64,000 nt of DNA from Burkholderia pyrrocinia (GTDB taxonomy: Bacteria; Pseudomonadota; Gammaproteobacteria; Burkholderiales; Burkholderiaceae): positions 2,542,001 to 2,606,000 of the forward strand of contig NZ_CP024903.1 in NCBI RefSeq assembly GCF_003330765.1, given 5' to 3'. Each line of letters opens with the position of its first letter. Position 1 is the stretch's first letter. Both the position numbers and the translations under genes were made by a program. This document shows, in pieces, positions 1 to 8,099 of the stretch. The notes under the pieces were generated by a model that saw only the letters and a list, made by a program, of their open reading frames with translations, ran no database searches and had not been told where the DNA came from.

Positions 1-599
1 AGGCGGACCGGCGACGCCAGCGCGTGCTCCAGTGCACCGGCATCGTCGAACACGACCTTGTTGCGCTGCATCGCGTGCGCGCGCGGCACCGGCAGCGCCG
101 TCCGGTAATCGACGCGCGTGTAGATCTCGATCGCGCGGATGCCCGGCAATTGCGCCATCAACGGCGGATGATGATCGAGATAGTGCGACAGCCACGCGTT
201 CGGGTCCGCGGCCTCGCCGTCGTAGCTGACGAGGTAGGTGCAGCTCTGCGCGGCCGCGCGTTCGGCGGCCACCGGCATCCGGCGCACGGCCATCGCCTGC
301 TGGACGACGCGCCGCCCCGCCGCCTGCCATCGCGCGACGCATGCGTGTGCGGCGCCCGTCGGCGCGAGCATCGCTTCGAGCGTGCCGAGATCGGCGAAAT
401 AGCATTGCAGCACGCACGCGGGCGACGCCGGCCGCGCAACGGGGTCGGCGCGGTCGGCGGCCAGCGCGACGGGCCGATGCACGACCAGCTGCGTCAGCCC
501 GGGCACCGCGCGCAGCGCCGCCACCGCATCGTCGGTGCCGGGCGGCGGCGCGCCGGCGTCGCCGCCATGATCGACGACCAGGAACAGGCAGACTTCCAT
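1..599 (-). CDS. EthD-domain protein, iac-locus accessory (3' end outside window)
   Basis: The first 199 residues are visible; the reading frame runs off the left edge. The start (ATG at 599) opens with MEVCLFLVVDHGG. Around residues 130-155 lies an EthD/dimeric alpha-beta-barrel signature, WLSHYLDHHPPLMAQLPGI, comparable to the conserved HxP-L..PG pattern of EthD proteins; an earlier half may be a second diverged barrel. EthD proteins are small cofactor-free helpers of oxidative degradation. The stop of the flavin reductase upstream is only 3 bp away (603), so the two are co-transcribed with the second monooxygenase. In Burkholderia auxin-degradation loci an EthD-type gene called iacY sits in this arm; I infer the correspondence from context. 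Its biochemical role is not known to me. Confidence 0.7.
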   Translation of the reverse strand, partial: MEVCLFLVVDHGGDAGAPPPGTDDAVAALRAVPGLTQLVVHRPVALAADRADPVARPASPACVLQCYFADLGTLEAMLAPTGAAHACVARWQAAGRRVVQQAMAVRRMPVAAERAAAQSCTYLVSYDGEAADPNAWLSHYLDHHPPLMAQLPGIRAIEIYTRVDYRTALPVPRAHAMQRNKVVFDDAGALEHALASPVR

Positions 600-602
600 G
601 CG

Positions 603-1130
603 TCACCCCGCCTGCGCGGCAAGCGGATGCGCGAGCCGGTGGAACGCGCGGCCGAAATAGATCAGCCCGTCGGCCGCCGAATGCAGCGCGATATGGTCGA
701 TCTCGACGAACATCACCGAATGGGAGCCGACCGACTTGCTGTCGATGATGCGCCCTTCGAGGCTGACGTTCGCGTCCGCCAGCACCGGGACGCCGGTTTT
801 CCCGTCCAGCCAGCGCGTGTCGTCGAAGCGCGCGTCGCCCGGCGCCGGCGTCATCCCGGCGAACGCCCTCGCGACCTCCTGGCACGCGGAAGGCAACAGG
901 TTGATCGCGACGCGCCCGTTGCCGCGCATGATGTCGTGCGCGCGGCTGCCGCGATTGACGCACACCAGCATCGTCGGCGGCGTGTCGGTCACGGAACAGA
1001 CCGCGCTCGCCGTGATACCCCAGCGGCCATGCGCGCCGTCCGTGGTAATGACGTTGACGCCTGCCGGCAGGCGGGACATCGCCTCGCGAAAATCCTGGCG
1101 GACGTCGTTCTGGATCAGCGCATCGTTCAT
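603..1130 (-). CDS. Flavin reductase (second IacG-type paralogue)
   Basis: A 175-aa flavin reductase-like FMN-binding split-barrel protein (HpaC/IacG class). It should use NAD(P)H to make reduced flavin for a two-component monooxygenase. Recognisable blocks are FREAMSRLPAGVNVITT near residue 15, GITASAVCSVTDTPP near 38-52 and the C-terminal VGSHSVMFVEID..LIYFGRAFHRL. The start at 1130 has AGGAG about 8 nt upstream. It is clearly homologous to the protein at 13338-13883, sharing most of these blocks. It lies 38 bp downstream of the second IacA-like oxygenase (start of that gene at 2362), so the pair probably forms one reductase-oxygenase system. The duplication of both components in one locus is the notable point. 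Confidence 0.88.
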   Translation of the reverse strand: MNDALIQNDVRQDFREAMSRLPAGVNVITTDGAHGRWGITASAVCSVTDTPPTMLVCVNRGSRAHDIMRGNGRVAINLLPSACQEVARAFAGMTPAPGDARFDDTRWLDGKTGVPVLADANVSLEGRIIDSKSVGSHSVMFVEIDHIALHSAADGLIYFGRAFHRLAHPLAAQAG

Positions 1131-1168
1131 TGAAAGCTCCTGCTGCGTAAAACCGCTGTGACCGCCGG

Positions 1169-2362
1169 TCACGGGTACGGCGTGACGGGCGCGATGCCGG
1201 CGAACACGGCGCCGGAACCGTCGTAGGTCGCCTCGCCGAGAAACGCGTGCTGCGTGACCACGATCGAATCGCGCACCAGTTGCTGCAGGCGGTTCTCCCG
1301 ATAGATCGCGGCCGTGCCGGCCAGCTGGTACGCCTGCATCACGACCTTCGCGCACACCTGCGCGGCATGCGTCGCGCTCAGCCGTAACAGGTTGGCTTGC
1401 TGCGGCGACACCGGCCGCCCGGCGGCCAGCGACGCCCACGCCGCTTCCGCCGTCTCGTAGAAAAATGCCCGTGCGCTGCGCCAGTCCGCTTCGGCCTTCG
1501 CGAGGCCCTCGCGGTAGTACGCACGATCGGCGAGGCGCGGTGCGCCCGTCGTCGTCTTCGTCGCGCCGGACATCGCCGTGAGCAGGTCGAGCGCGGCCCG
1601 AGCGATGCCGACGTTCACGGCCGCATGCACCTGCGCCTGGTACGCAACCGCCGGATAGCGGTACAACGGCTCGTCGACGGTCGGCTCGCCGCCGCGAACG
1701 AACGTCCATGCTTCGGCAACGAATGCGTCATCCAGCGCGAGGTCATGGCTGCCGGTGCCCTGCATGCCGACCACGCGCCAGTTCTCGACGATCTCGACTT
1801 CGCCGGCGGGAAACACGGCCGTGAACGGCTTGCCCGGCGCCCCGCCATCGCCCGGCGCGCCGCCGATGCCGACGCCGATCCAGTCCGCGCCCTTACAGCC
1901 GCTCGCGAAGCGCCAGCGCCCCGTCACGCGGTAGCCACCCGGCACGCGCTGGGCCGGCTGCAGCGGGTAAAGCCCGCCCGCGAACACCTGGTCGGGGCCG
2001 TCCGCATAGATCGTGCGCTGCGTGTCGAGCGGCAGCGCGGCGAGGTAGGTATTGGCCGAGCCGAACGCCGCGACCCATGCGGCGGACCCGTCGGCGGTCG
2101 CGATCCGTTCGAGCATCGCGAGGAACACGTGCGGCGGCAGCGCGTCGCCGCCGAACCGGCCCGGCGTGCCGGCGCGAAAGATGCCGGCGCGCTTCATCAT
2201 CGCGATCACGTCGCGCGGCACGTGCGACAGCCGGTCGAATTCGTCGCGCCTGCGTTCGACCTCGGCGATCACTGCGTCGAGAGACAGCGGCGACCGGTCG
2301 GCCGGATGCGGCGGAATAGGCGCGTCGGGCACGACGGCGCGAATCACGGAATTGGCTTGCAT
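1169..2362 (-). CDS. IacA-type flavin-dependent monooxygenase (acyl-CoA dehydrogenase fold), second copy
   Basis: A 397-aa protein of the acyl-CoA-dehydrogenase-like group D flavin monooxygenases (HsaA/DszC/IacA relatives). It is expected to take reduced flavin from a separate reductase and hydroxylate an aromatic ring. Typical segments are FDRLSHVPRDVIAMMKRAGIFR (residues about 40-60), ATADGSAAWVAAFGSANTY, FASGCKGADW and VVGMQGTGSHDLALDD. It aligns end to end with iacA (8100-9293, also 397 aa). I chose the start at 2362 because of the upstream purine-rich stretch and the exact length match; a longer frame to 2431 exists. Its stop is 38 bp from the start of the paired flavin reductase. Whether it acts on IAA itself or on a related indole is unknown. 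Confidence 0.85.
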   Translation of the reverse strand: MQANSVIRAVVPDAPIPPHPADRSPLSLDAVIAEVERRRDEFDRLSHVPRDVIAMMKRAGIFRAGTPGRFGGDALPPHVFLAMLERIATADGSAAWVAAFGSANTYLAALPLDTQRTIYADGPDQVFAGGLYPLQPAQRVPGGYRVTGRWRFASGCKGADWIGVGIGGAPGDGGAPGKPFTAVFPAGEVEIVENWRVVGMQGTGSHDLALDDAFVAEAWTFVRGGEPTVDEPLYRYPAVAYQAQVHAAVNVGIARAALDLLTAMSGATKTTTGAPRLADRAYYREGLAKAEADWRSARAFFYETAEAAWASLAAGRPVSPQQANLLRLSATHAAQVCAKVVMQAYQLAGTAAIYRENRLQQLVRDSIVVTQHAFLGEATYDGSGAVFAGIAPVTPYP

Positions 2363-2411
2363 GGTGACTTCCTGAAAGGACGAAGGATCGGAACGAAAGA
2401 CGATGCGACCG

Positions 2412-3746
2412 TCAACGCGATCGGGCCGCATCGCGCATCGCCTTCGGATGGGTTTCCGGCGCGAAGCAGGTCGCGACGACCGTGACCGCGCCGAGGATCA
2501 CGAGATAGATGACGATCGGCGTCGCGCTGCGATAGTGCGCAAGCAGCGCGGTCGCGATCACCGGCGACAGTCCGCCGCCGAGCACCGACGCGATCTCGCG
2601 GCCGATGCCGAGCCCCGAGAACCGCAGGTGCACGGGCAGCAGTTCACTGATGAACGCCGGCTGCGCGCCTTCGAGGATGCCGATCGCGATACTGTTGGCC
2701 AGGATCAGCGCGACGATCACGTGCGAGAACCGGCCGGACTGCAGCAGCGTGAAATACGGATACGCGATCAGCACGACGGCGACGGCGCCGAGCAGGTAGA
2801 CGGGCTTGCGGCCGATCCGGTCGGTCAGGCGGCCCGCGAGCAGCGTCACCGGAATCATCAGCAGCATCGAGATGACGAGCCCGCTCAGCAGCATCGATGC
2901 GTCGAGGCCGATGAACTTCCCGTACGCGAGCGAGAACGCGAAGAACAGATACGACACCGCGCCTTCACCGAAACGCAGGCCGAACACGGTCAGCACCTCG
3001 CGCGGGCACTCGCGCAGCACGTCGACCAGCGGCGTCGCGCTCGCACGCCGCGCCGAGCGCGCTTCGGCGAATTCCGCGCTTTCGCCGATCGAGCGGCGCA
3101 TCCACAAGCCGAACCCGACCAGCACGATGCTCGCGAGGAACGGGATGCGCCAGCCCCAGCGCTCGATATCGGCCACCGGCAACTGCTGCACGAGCAGAAA
3201 GGCCGCGGTCGACAGCACGAAGCCGAACGCCGCGCCGCACGGGCTCCACGCGGCCAGCGCGCCGCGCCGGTCCGCCGGCGCGTTCTCGTGGATCAGCAGG
3301 ATGCTGCCGCTCCATTCGCCGCCCGCGGCCAGCCCCTGCAGCACGCGCAGCAGCACGAGCGCGACCGGCGCGGCGATGCCGATCTCGCGATAGGTCGGCA
3401 ACAGCCCCATCCCGACCGTCGCCGCACCCATCGTCAACATCGTCAGCATCATCACGGTCTTGCGGCCGTAACGGTCGCCGATGTGGCCGCAGATCAGCCC
3501 GCCGATCGGGCGCGCGACGAACCCGACCGTGAAGCCGCCGAACGCCGCGATCGTGCCGGTCAGCGGATCGCTGCCGACCGGAAAGAACAGCTTGCCGAAC
3601 AGCAGCGCGGCCGCCGTCCCGTACAGGAAGAAGTCGTACCATTCGAGTGCCTGCCCGAGCACGGCCGTCGTGACCGCACGTCGGACCGCATTCGTGCTGC
3701 GTGAAACGGGCAACGTAACCGCTGAAAGAGGCGCTGGTGAGTTCAT
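2412..3746 (-). CDS. MHS-family MFS transporter (probable IAA uptake, IacT type)
   Basis: A 444-aa major-facilitator protein of the metabolite:proton symporter family. It begins with a short hydrophilic tail, then VLGQALEWYDFFLYGTAAAL, the hallmark of MHS transporters, and carries the loop signature GDRYGRKTVMML near residues 91-102. About twelve hydrophobic segments can be counted. It is the first gene of the minus-strand arm and is divergent from iacC across a 324-bp AT-enriched intergenic region. Its stop lies 49 bp before the start of the second iacA copy. MFS genes in Burkholderia iac loci are called iacT; importing IAA or a related aromatic acid is inferred from position, not shown by the sequence. 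Confidence 0.82.
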   Translation of the reverse strand: MNSPAPLSAVTLPVSRSTNAVRRAVTTAVLGQALEWYDFFLYGTAAALLFGKLFFPVGSDPLTGTIAAFGGFTVGFVARPIGGLICGHIGDRYGRKTVMMLTMLTMGAATVGMGLLPTYREIGIAAPVALVLLRVLQGLAAGGEWSGSILLIHENAPADRRGALAAWSPCGAAFGFVLSTAAFLLVQQLPVADIERWGWRIPFLASIVLVGFGLWMRRSIGESAEFAEARSARRASATPLVDVLRECPREVLTVFGLRFGEGAVSYLFFAFSLAYGKFIGLDASMLLSGLVISMLLMIPVTLLAGRLTDRIGRKPVYLLGAVAVVLIAYPYFTLLQSGRFSHVIVALILANSIAIGILEGAQPAFISELLPVHLRFSGLGIGREIASVLGGGLSPVIATALLAHYRSATPIVIYLVILGAVTVVATCFAPETHPKAMRDAARSR

Positions 3747-4070
3747 GGGGTGTCGGGAATAAGGTCAGTTATCCTGCTTATCCGGTATCCGGCGGCAGGT
3801 CCGCGATCGAATCTGTGCACTGCGTCCGACCAACGATAAGAGCGCAGCCGGGCCCGGTCAAATTCCCGCCAAAAATGGCGCCCATGAATCGCATGCATGC
3901 GCACGACGGACCGCGAGTCGCCCGCCTAATTATCCATCCGGCTTATTTGATTGACTCTTTTAGATCAATTTGACGGATGGCAACGCGACGACGACACTGG
4001 TCCCGCTATCCGCACGAGGTCCGCCCGACCGGGCCTTGCACTTCCTCGCGACTCTTTCCCCACGACGACG
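3747..4070. promoter_or_regulatory. Divergent intergenic region between the MHS transporter and iacC
   Basis: This 324-bp stretch has no convincing gene and is visibly AT-richer in its second half (3928-3976). It must hold the promoters of both arms. A short inverted repeat, TTGAT-N12-ATCAA at 3947-3968, includes CTTTTAG, which resembles the CTTTAG half of the motif shared by the iacA and iacG promoters. The distance to the iacC start differs (about 108 bp instead of 146), so I do not claim it is the same operator. No tRNA or riboswitch-like structure was seen. Confidence 0.4.
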
Positions 4071-5354
4071 ATGAGCGACATTCCCTACCAGACGATCGAC
4101 ACCCGCGCGTTGCACGGTCTCGCGCAGCCCGACCGCATCGCGCCCGCGATGTATCACGACCCCGCGCTGTTCGAAGCCGAGCTCGACCGCATCTTCTACC
4201 GCACCTGGATCTGGGTCGCGCACGAAAGCGAACTGCCGCAGCCGGGCGACTTCATCACGACGACGATCGGCCGCCAGCCGGTGATCGTCGTGCGCGACAA
4301 GACCGGCGAGATCAACGTGCTGCAGAACCGCTGCCGCCATCGCGGCGCGACCGTGTGCGAATCGCACAAGGGCAACGCGAAAGGCTTCACGTGCCCGTAT
4401 CACAGCTGGTCGTACGCGCTCGACGGCACGCTGCGCGCGCTGCCGTACGGCGACGGCTACGAAGGCGTATGCGACAAAGGCGACCTGCCGCTCGTGAAGC
4501 TGCGCGTCGGCGTGTACCAGGGGCTGATCTTCGCGAGCTTCAACGACGACATCGAACCGCTCGAGGATTTCCTCGGCGGCGCGAAGCCGTGGATCGACCT
4601 GTTCATGAAGCAGGGCGCCGGCTACCCGATCAAGGCGAACGGCGAGCACAAGTTCAGGTTCAAGGGCAACTGGAAGATCCAGCTCGAGAACACGACCGAC
4701 CTCTATCACTTCCCGGTCGTGCACAAGTCGTGGATGAAGTCGATCGACGACGAAACGGCCGCCGCGATCACGAGCTTCATGACGAGCGAGGACGCGTTCT
4801 GCCGCGGGCTCGGCAACGGCCACAGCCTCGCGGTGCTGATGCCCGAGCTGATCGACCTCGACGAAGACGACGGCGCGCCGCTGCCCGAACGTTTCGCGCC
4901 GCTCGCGGCGAAGCTCGCCGATCGCCACGCGCCGGACGAAGTGCGCCGCATCGTTCGCTCGCTGATGGGTGTCGGCTTCAACCTGAACCTGTTCCCGAAC
5001 CTCGCGCTGTCGATGGCGTTCTTCCGCGTGCTGCGGCCGATCTCTGCGCACGAAACCGAGATCCGCCACGTCGCGCTCGCGATGGACGGCGGCCCCGACG
5101 AAGCGAACCGCGAGCGGCTGCGCATCCACGAGCACTTCCAGGGCCCGTTCGGCTTCGGCAGCCCCGACGATGCGGAAGCGTGGGAGCGCGTGCAGCGCGG
5201 CGCGCATGCGGGCCCCGACGTGCCGATCCTCGTGAATCGCGGGCTGAACCGCGAGACGACCGCCGCGAACGGCGAAAAGACCGCGCATGCGACCGACGAG
5301 ACCGGCATGCGCGAGGCCTACCAGCAATGGCGCAAGATGATGGAGCACGCATGA
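4071..5354 (+). CDS. iacC: Aromatic-ring-hydroxylating dioxygenase, alpha subunit (IacC)
   Basis: A 427-aa Rieske non-heme iron oxygenase large subunit. The [2Fe-2S] Rieske motif is complete: C88-R-H90 followed by C108-P-Y-H111. The catalytic domain has NTTDLYHFPVVH with D210, H213 and H218, the bridging Asp and two of the iron ligands. In the iac pathway IacC/IacD convert 2-oxindole-3-acetate-type intermediates further toward catechol (known for the family). The start at 4071 (MSDIPYQ) fits family length; a longer frame from 3951 has no support and its extra codons look non-coding. The stop overlaps the iacD start (ATGATGG), so the subunits are translationally coupled. Confidence 0.9.
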   Translation: MSDIPYQTIDTRALHGLAQPDRIAPAMYHDPALFEAELDRIFYRTWIWVAHESELPQPGDFITTTIGRQPVIVVRDKTGEINVLQNRCRHRGATVCESHKGNAKGFTCPYHSWSYALDGTLRALPYGDGYEGVCDKGDLPLVKLRVGVYQGLIFASFNDDIEPLEDFLGGAKPWIDLFMKQGAGYPIKANGEHKFRFKGNWKIQLENTTDLYHFPVVHKSWMKSIDDETAAAITSFMTSEDAFCRGLGNGHSLAVLMPELIDLDEDDGAPLPERFAPLAAKLADRHAPDEVRRIVRSLMGVGFNLNLFPNLALSMAFFRVLRPISAHETEIRHVALAMDGGPDEANRERLRIHEHFQGPFGFGSPDDAEAWERVQRGAHAGPDVPILVNRGLNRETTAANGEKTAHATDETGMREAYQQWRKMMEHA

Positions 5355-5854
5355 TGGACGACCGCAACGCCCTTTTCTCGCAGCAGACCTTCGCCCGCGC
5401 GGTCGAATTCGTGTGGCGCGAAGCCGAGATGCTCGATCGCCGCGACTATCGCGCGTGGCTCGATCTGTGGGAGCCGGCCGGCCACTACGTGGTGCCGATC
5501 GATCCCGACGCGACCGATTTCGCGGCGACGCTGAACTATGTGTTCGACGACCACGACATGCGCGAGAAGCGCGTGCAGCGGATGCTGTCCGGCTATTCGG
5601 CGTCGGCAACCGACGCGGCGCGCACGGTGCGCACCGTGTCGCGCTTCACGCTGGAAAGCGGCAGCGCCGATACCGTCGAGCTGAAATCCGCGCAGGTCGT
5701 CGTTGCGTATAAGCGCGGCGTCGCGACGCTGTTCGCGGCCGACGTCACGCACCTGCTGCACGTCGATGCCGACGGCGAGATGCGGATCGCCGAAAAGGTC
5801 GTGCGCCTGATCGACTCGACCGAAGCGCTCAGCGCGATCGGCTTTTTGCTGTAA
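5351..5854 (+). CDS. iacD: Aromatic-ring-hydroxylating dioxygenase, beta subunit (IacD)
   Basis: A 167-aa small subunit of the NTF2-like ring-hydroxylating beta family, the structural partner of IacC. The segment FVWREAEMLDRRDYRAWLDL near residues 20-39 is typical of these subunits, and the C-terminus IAEKVVRLIDSTEAL matches the family pattern. Its ATG overlaps the iacC stop by 4 bp; an alternative start three bases downstream is equally possible. No ferredoxin or reductase gene follows, unlike in other iac operons. The next gene downstream, 78 bp away, is a tautomerase-like protein. Confidence 0.88.
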   Translation: MMDDRNALFSQQTFARAVEFVWREAEMLDRRDYRAWLDLWEPAGHYVVPIDPDATDFAATLNYVFDDHDMREKRVQRMLSGYSASATDAARTVRTVSRFTLESGSADTVELKSAQVVVAYKRGVATLFAADVTHLLHVDADGEMRIAEKVVRLIDSTEALSAIGFLL

Positions 5855-5932
5855 GCCGCCGCCGGTCGGGCGCCGCATGCGCGGCGGCTGACCGGCATCC
5901 CGCGTTTTCGCGCCCCGACTTCAAGCACGACC

Positions 5933-6319
5933 ATGCCCACACTCGAAGTTTTCCTGCCGGCCGGCCACGACGACGCACGCAAGGCCGAACTGATCGAGCG
6001 GCTGACCGGCGCAACCGTCGACGCGATCGGCGCGCCGCTCGAATCCGTGCGCGTGCTGCTCACCGAATTGCCCGCGACCCACATCGGCCTCGGCGGCCGC
6101 AGTGCCGCGGACGGCGCGCCGCCGTCGTTGCCCGTGATCGTCGCGATCCTGATCGCCGGCCGCACCGATGCGCAGAAACGCGCGCTGATCGCCGCGCTGT
6201 CCGATGCCGGCGCGAACGTGCTCGACGCGCCGCTACAGGCCACGCGCGTGATCATCAAGGACATTCCGAACACCGACTTCGGCATCGGCGGCCAGACCGC
6301 GCGAGCACTGGGACGCTGA
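5933..6319 (+). CDS. Fused two-domain tautomerase (4-oxalocrotonate tautomerase superfamily)
   Basis: A 128-aa protein built from two 4-OT-like beta-alpha-beta units in tandem. Unit one starts MPTLEVFLPAGHDDARKAEL, so Pro would be N-terminal after Met removal, as catalysis in this superfamily requires. It ends VRVLLTELPATHIGLGG. Unit two repeats the pattern from about residue 66: PVIVAILIAGRTDAQKRALI...VRVIIKDIPNTDFGIGG (residue numbering approximate). Its own Pro is internal and cannot be a free amine, so only one unit is likely catalytic. It follows iacCD by 78 bp on the same strand, which suggests a role in handling an enol/keto intermediate of the pathway or of ring cleavage. I know of no assigned iac name for it. 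Confidence 0.8.
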   Translation: MPTLEVFLPAGHDDARKAELIERLTGATVDAIGAPLESVRVLLTELPATHIGLGGRSAADGAPPSLPVIVAILIAGRTDAQKRALIAALSDAGANVLDAPLQATRVIIKDIPNTDFGIGGQTARALGR

Positions 6320-6378
6320 CGATGTGTCGGGCATCGCTACGTCGGGCGTCGCTAAGCCGCCGTAACGCGACGAAGCCG

Positions 6379-7863
6379 CTATACGCGCGCGCCGGCGAGC
6401 GGCAGCGTCACGCGGCAGTCGAGGCCGCCGCCCTCGGCCGGGCTCGCGCCGATCCGGCCGCCGTGACGCGTCACGATGCTCTTGCACAGCGACAGCCCGA
6501 TGCCGTTGCCGCCGGCCTTCGACGACGAGAAGCCGTCGAACAGCCGGTCGTGCGCGCCTTCCGCGATGCCCGGGCCGTTGTCGATCGCGCGCAACTCGGC
6601 GTGCCCGGCCACGTTCGCGGTGCCGAGCGTCAGCATGCGCGGCACGCGCTCGCAGCCGGCGAACGCCTCGATCGCATTGAACGCGAGATTCAGGATCACC
6701 TGCCCGATCAGCACGCGCTCGCAGCGGATCGGCAGCGGCGCATCGGCCTGCACGATCGCGACCGTCACGCCGGCCTCCTTCGCACGCAGTTCGATGAAAT
6801 ACGCGACGTCGGCCAGGATGTCGCGCAGGTCGGCGACCACGTCGGCCGGCTCGCGCTTCACGATGAACTCGCGCACGCTCTTGATGATCAGCGCCGCATG
6901 CTCGGCCTGCCGGTCCGCGCTGCGCAGCCCCCAGATCACGTCGTCGACGGCGCCGTGCCCGTTCAGCCGCCGCACCGCGCCTTCGATGAAGTTGCGCACG
7001 GCCGCGAGCGGCTGGCTCAACTCGTGTGCGATCACGGTCGCCATCTCGCCCATCGCGTTGTAGCGGCCCGCGTATTCGAGCATCCGCGCCTCGGCGCGCC
7101 GCGCGTCCTCGATCGCGACTTCGTCGCTGACGTCGCGGAAATGCACGAGCAACCCGTCGAGATCGCCTTCGATCTCGACCTGCCGGCACGTGATGCGCAG
7201 CCAGCATGTCGAGCCGTCGCGCCGCACGATCCGGTAGCGTTGCGGCTCGGACGGGCACGTCGACGGCGCATCGCGCAACTGCGCGACGAGCCGGTCGCGA
7301 TCGGCCTCGCTACAGTAGTCGAGCACCTCGCCGAGTGCTTCGTCGGGCCCGAGCCCGAGCACGCGGCGCCCCGACTCGCTGATGAACTGTGCGCCGCCGT
7401 GCGGCGACACGACCGCGACGCCTTCGTCGAGATCCTGCATGAACTCGCGCAGCCGCGCCTCGTAGCGGCGCAACTGCTGGCGGATCGCCTCCTCCGCGCT
7501 GATATCGCGAAACTGCACCATCACGACGTCGTGCCCGCGCAGCGGCACATAAGTCGCGATCGCCTCCGACAGCATGTCGACGCCCGTGCGCGACCGGTAG
7601 CACCACTCGTACACCTGCGGCCCGTCGGCGAGCGCGCGGTCCATCGCGCTAACGGCAATCTCGCGCTGGTATTCGGCACTCGGTTCGGGACGCGTCATGT
7701 CGCGCGCCTTCAGCGGCAGCAGTTCCTCGACGGAAAAACCGAGCGCGATGCACGCGGCGCGGTTCGCCCACACGATCGCCTTGGACTGCGCGTCGTGCAG
7801 CAGCACGCAGGTGGTCAGCGCGTCGAGCAGCCGGTGGAAATCGTCTTCGTCGGGGAAACTCAT
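6379..7863 (-). CDS. iacS: Soluble PAS-domain sensor histidine kinase (IacS type)
   Basis: A 494-aa cytoplasmic kinase without membrane segments. A PAS domain spans about 10-120 (LLHDAQSKAIVWANRAACIALGF), a second about 137-247 ending LLVHFRDVSDEVA, then a FixL/NtrB-like HisKA box AHELSQPLAAVRNF with H280. The HATPase part has NLAFNAIEAF and DNGPGI. It is convergent with the tautomerase gene and divergent from iacA, and it faces the FixJ-type regulator at 12353-12985 on the other side of the operon. Such kinase/regulator pairs (TodS/StyS-like) sense aromatic substrates through PAS domains. I chose the start at 7863 because the 25 extra residues upstream are low-complexity and Arg-rich. iacS is the name used for the two-component kinase of Burkholderia iac loci; the match rests on context. 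Confidence 0.82.
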   Translation of the reverse strand: MSFPDEDDFHRLLDALTTCVLLHDAQSKAIVWANRAACIALGFSVEELLPLKARDMTRPEPSAEYQREIAVSAMDRALADGPQVYEWCYRSRTGVDMLSEAIATYVPLRGHDVVMVQFRDISAEEAIRQQLRRYEARLREFMQDLDEGVAVVSPHGGAQFISESGRRVLGLGPDEALGEVLDYCSEADRDRLVAQLRDAPSTCPSEPQRYRIVRRDGSTCWLRITCRQVEIEGDLDGLLVHFRDVSDEVAIEDARRAEARMLEYAGRYNAMGEMATVIAHELSQPLAAVRNFIEGAVRRLNGHGAVDDVIWGLRSADRQAEHAALIIKSVREFIVKREPADVVADLRDILADVAYFIELRAKEAGVTVAIVQADAPLPIRCERVLIGQVILNLAFNAIEAFAGCERVPRMLTLGTANVAGHAELRAIDNGPGIAEGAHDRLFDGFSSSKAGGNGIGLSLCKSIVTRHGGRIGASPAEGGGLDCRVTLPLAGARV

Positions 7864-7934
7864 GAGCGGATTCGGAGAAAGGCGCGCGGTGTCGCGCGAC
7901 CGGAAACCCAACATAGCACCGGCGCGCGCCGCCC

Positions 7935-7954
7935 GCATCTGAAGATTTCTTTAG
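7935..7954 (+). promoter_or_regulatory. Candidate regulator site in the iacA promoter, GCATCT-N8-CTTTAG
   Basis: GCATCT (7935-7940), 8 bases, then CTTTAG (7949-7954). The same two elements with a 9-base spacer occur upstream of iacG at 13172-13192. In both cases the last G lies exactly 146 bp before the start codon. A second shared word, CATCGTCG, begins 69 bp before both starts. This is seen directly in the sequence. That it binds the FixJ-type regulator is inference. Confidence 0.5.
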
Positions 7955-8099
7955 TCCGACACAGAACGTCACCAGTCGCACGGCCCAACGCACCAATTGC
8001 TGGGTGTTTTCGGCGTTTCTAGACTGGCTGCATCGTCGTGCCGCACATCTCTACGCATGCCGCCCCGCATTCGAACCCTTATCCGCCCAGGAGACACCC

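Noticed and set aside
603..1709. Antiparallel and long frames over iac genes (for example 24-1133 plus strand and the upstream extension of the reductase)
   Set aside because: They are Arg-rich shadows caused by high GC; domain-bearing frames on the other strand account for the region.
3951..4070. Longer N-terminus for the Rieske alpha subunit
   Set aside because: The 40 extra residues are not family-like and contain the intergenic AT-rich promoter sequence; the start at 4071 gives the standard length.
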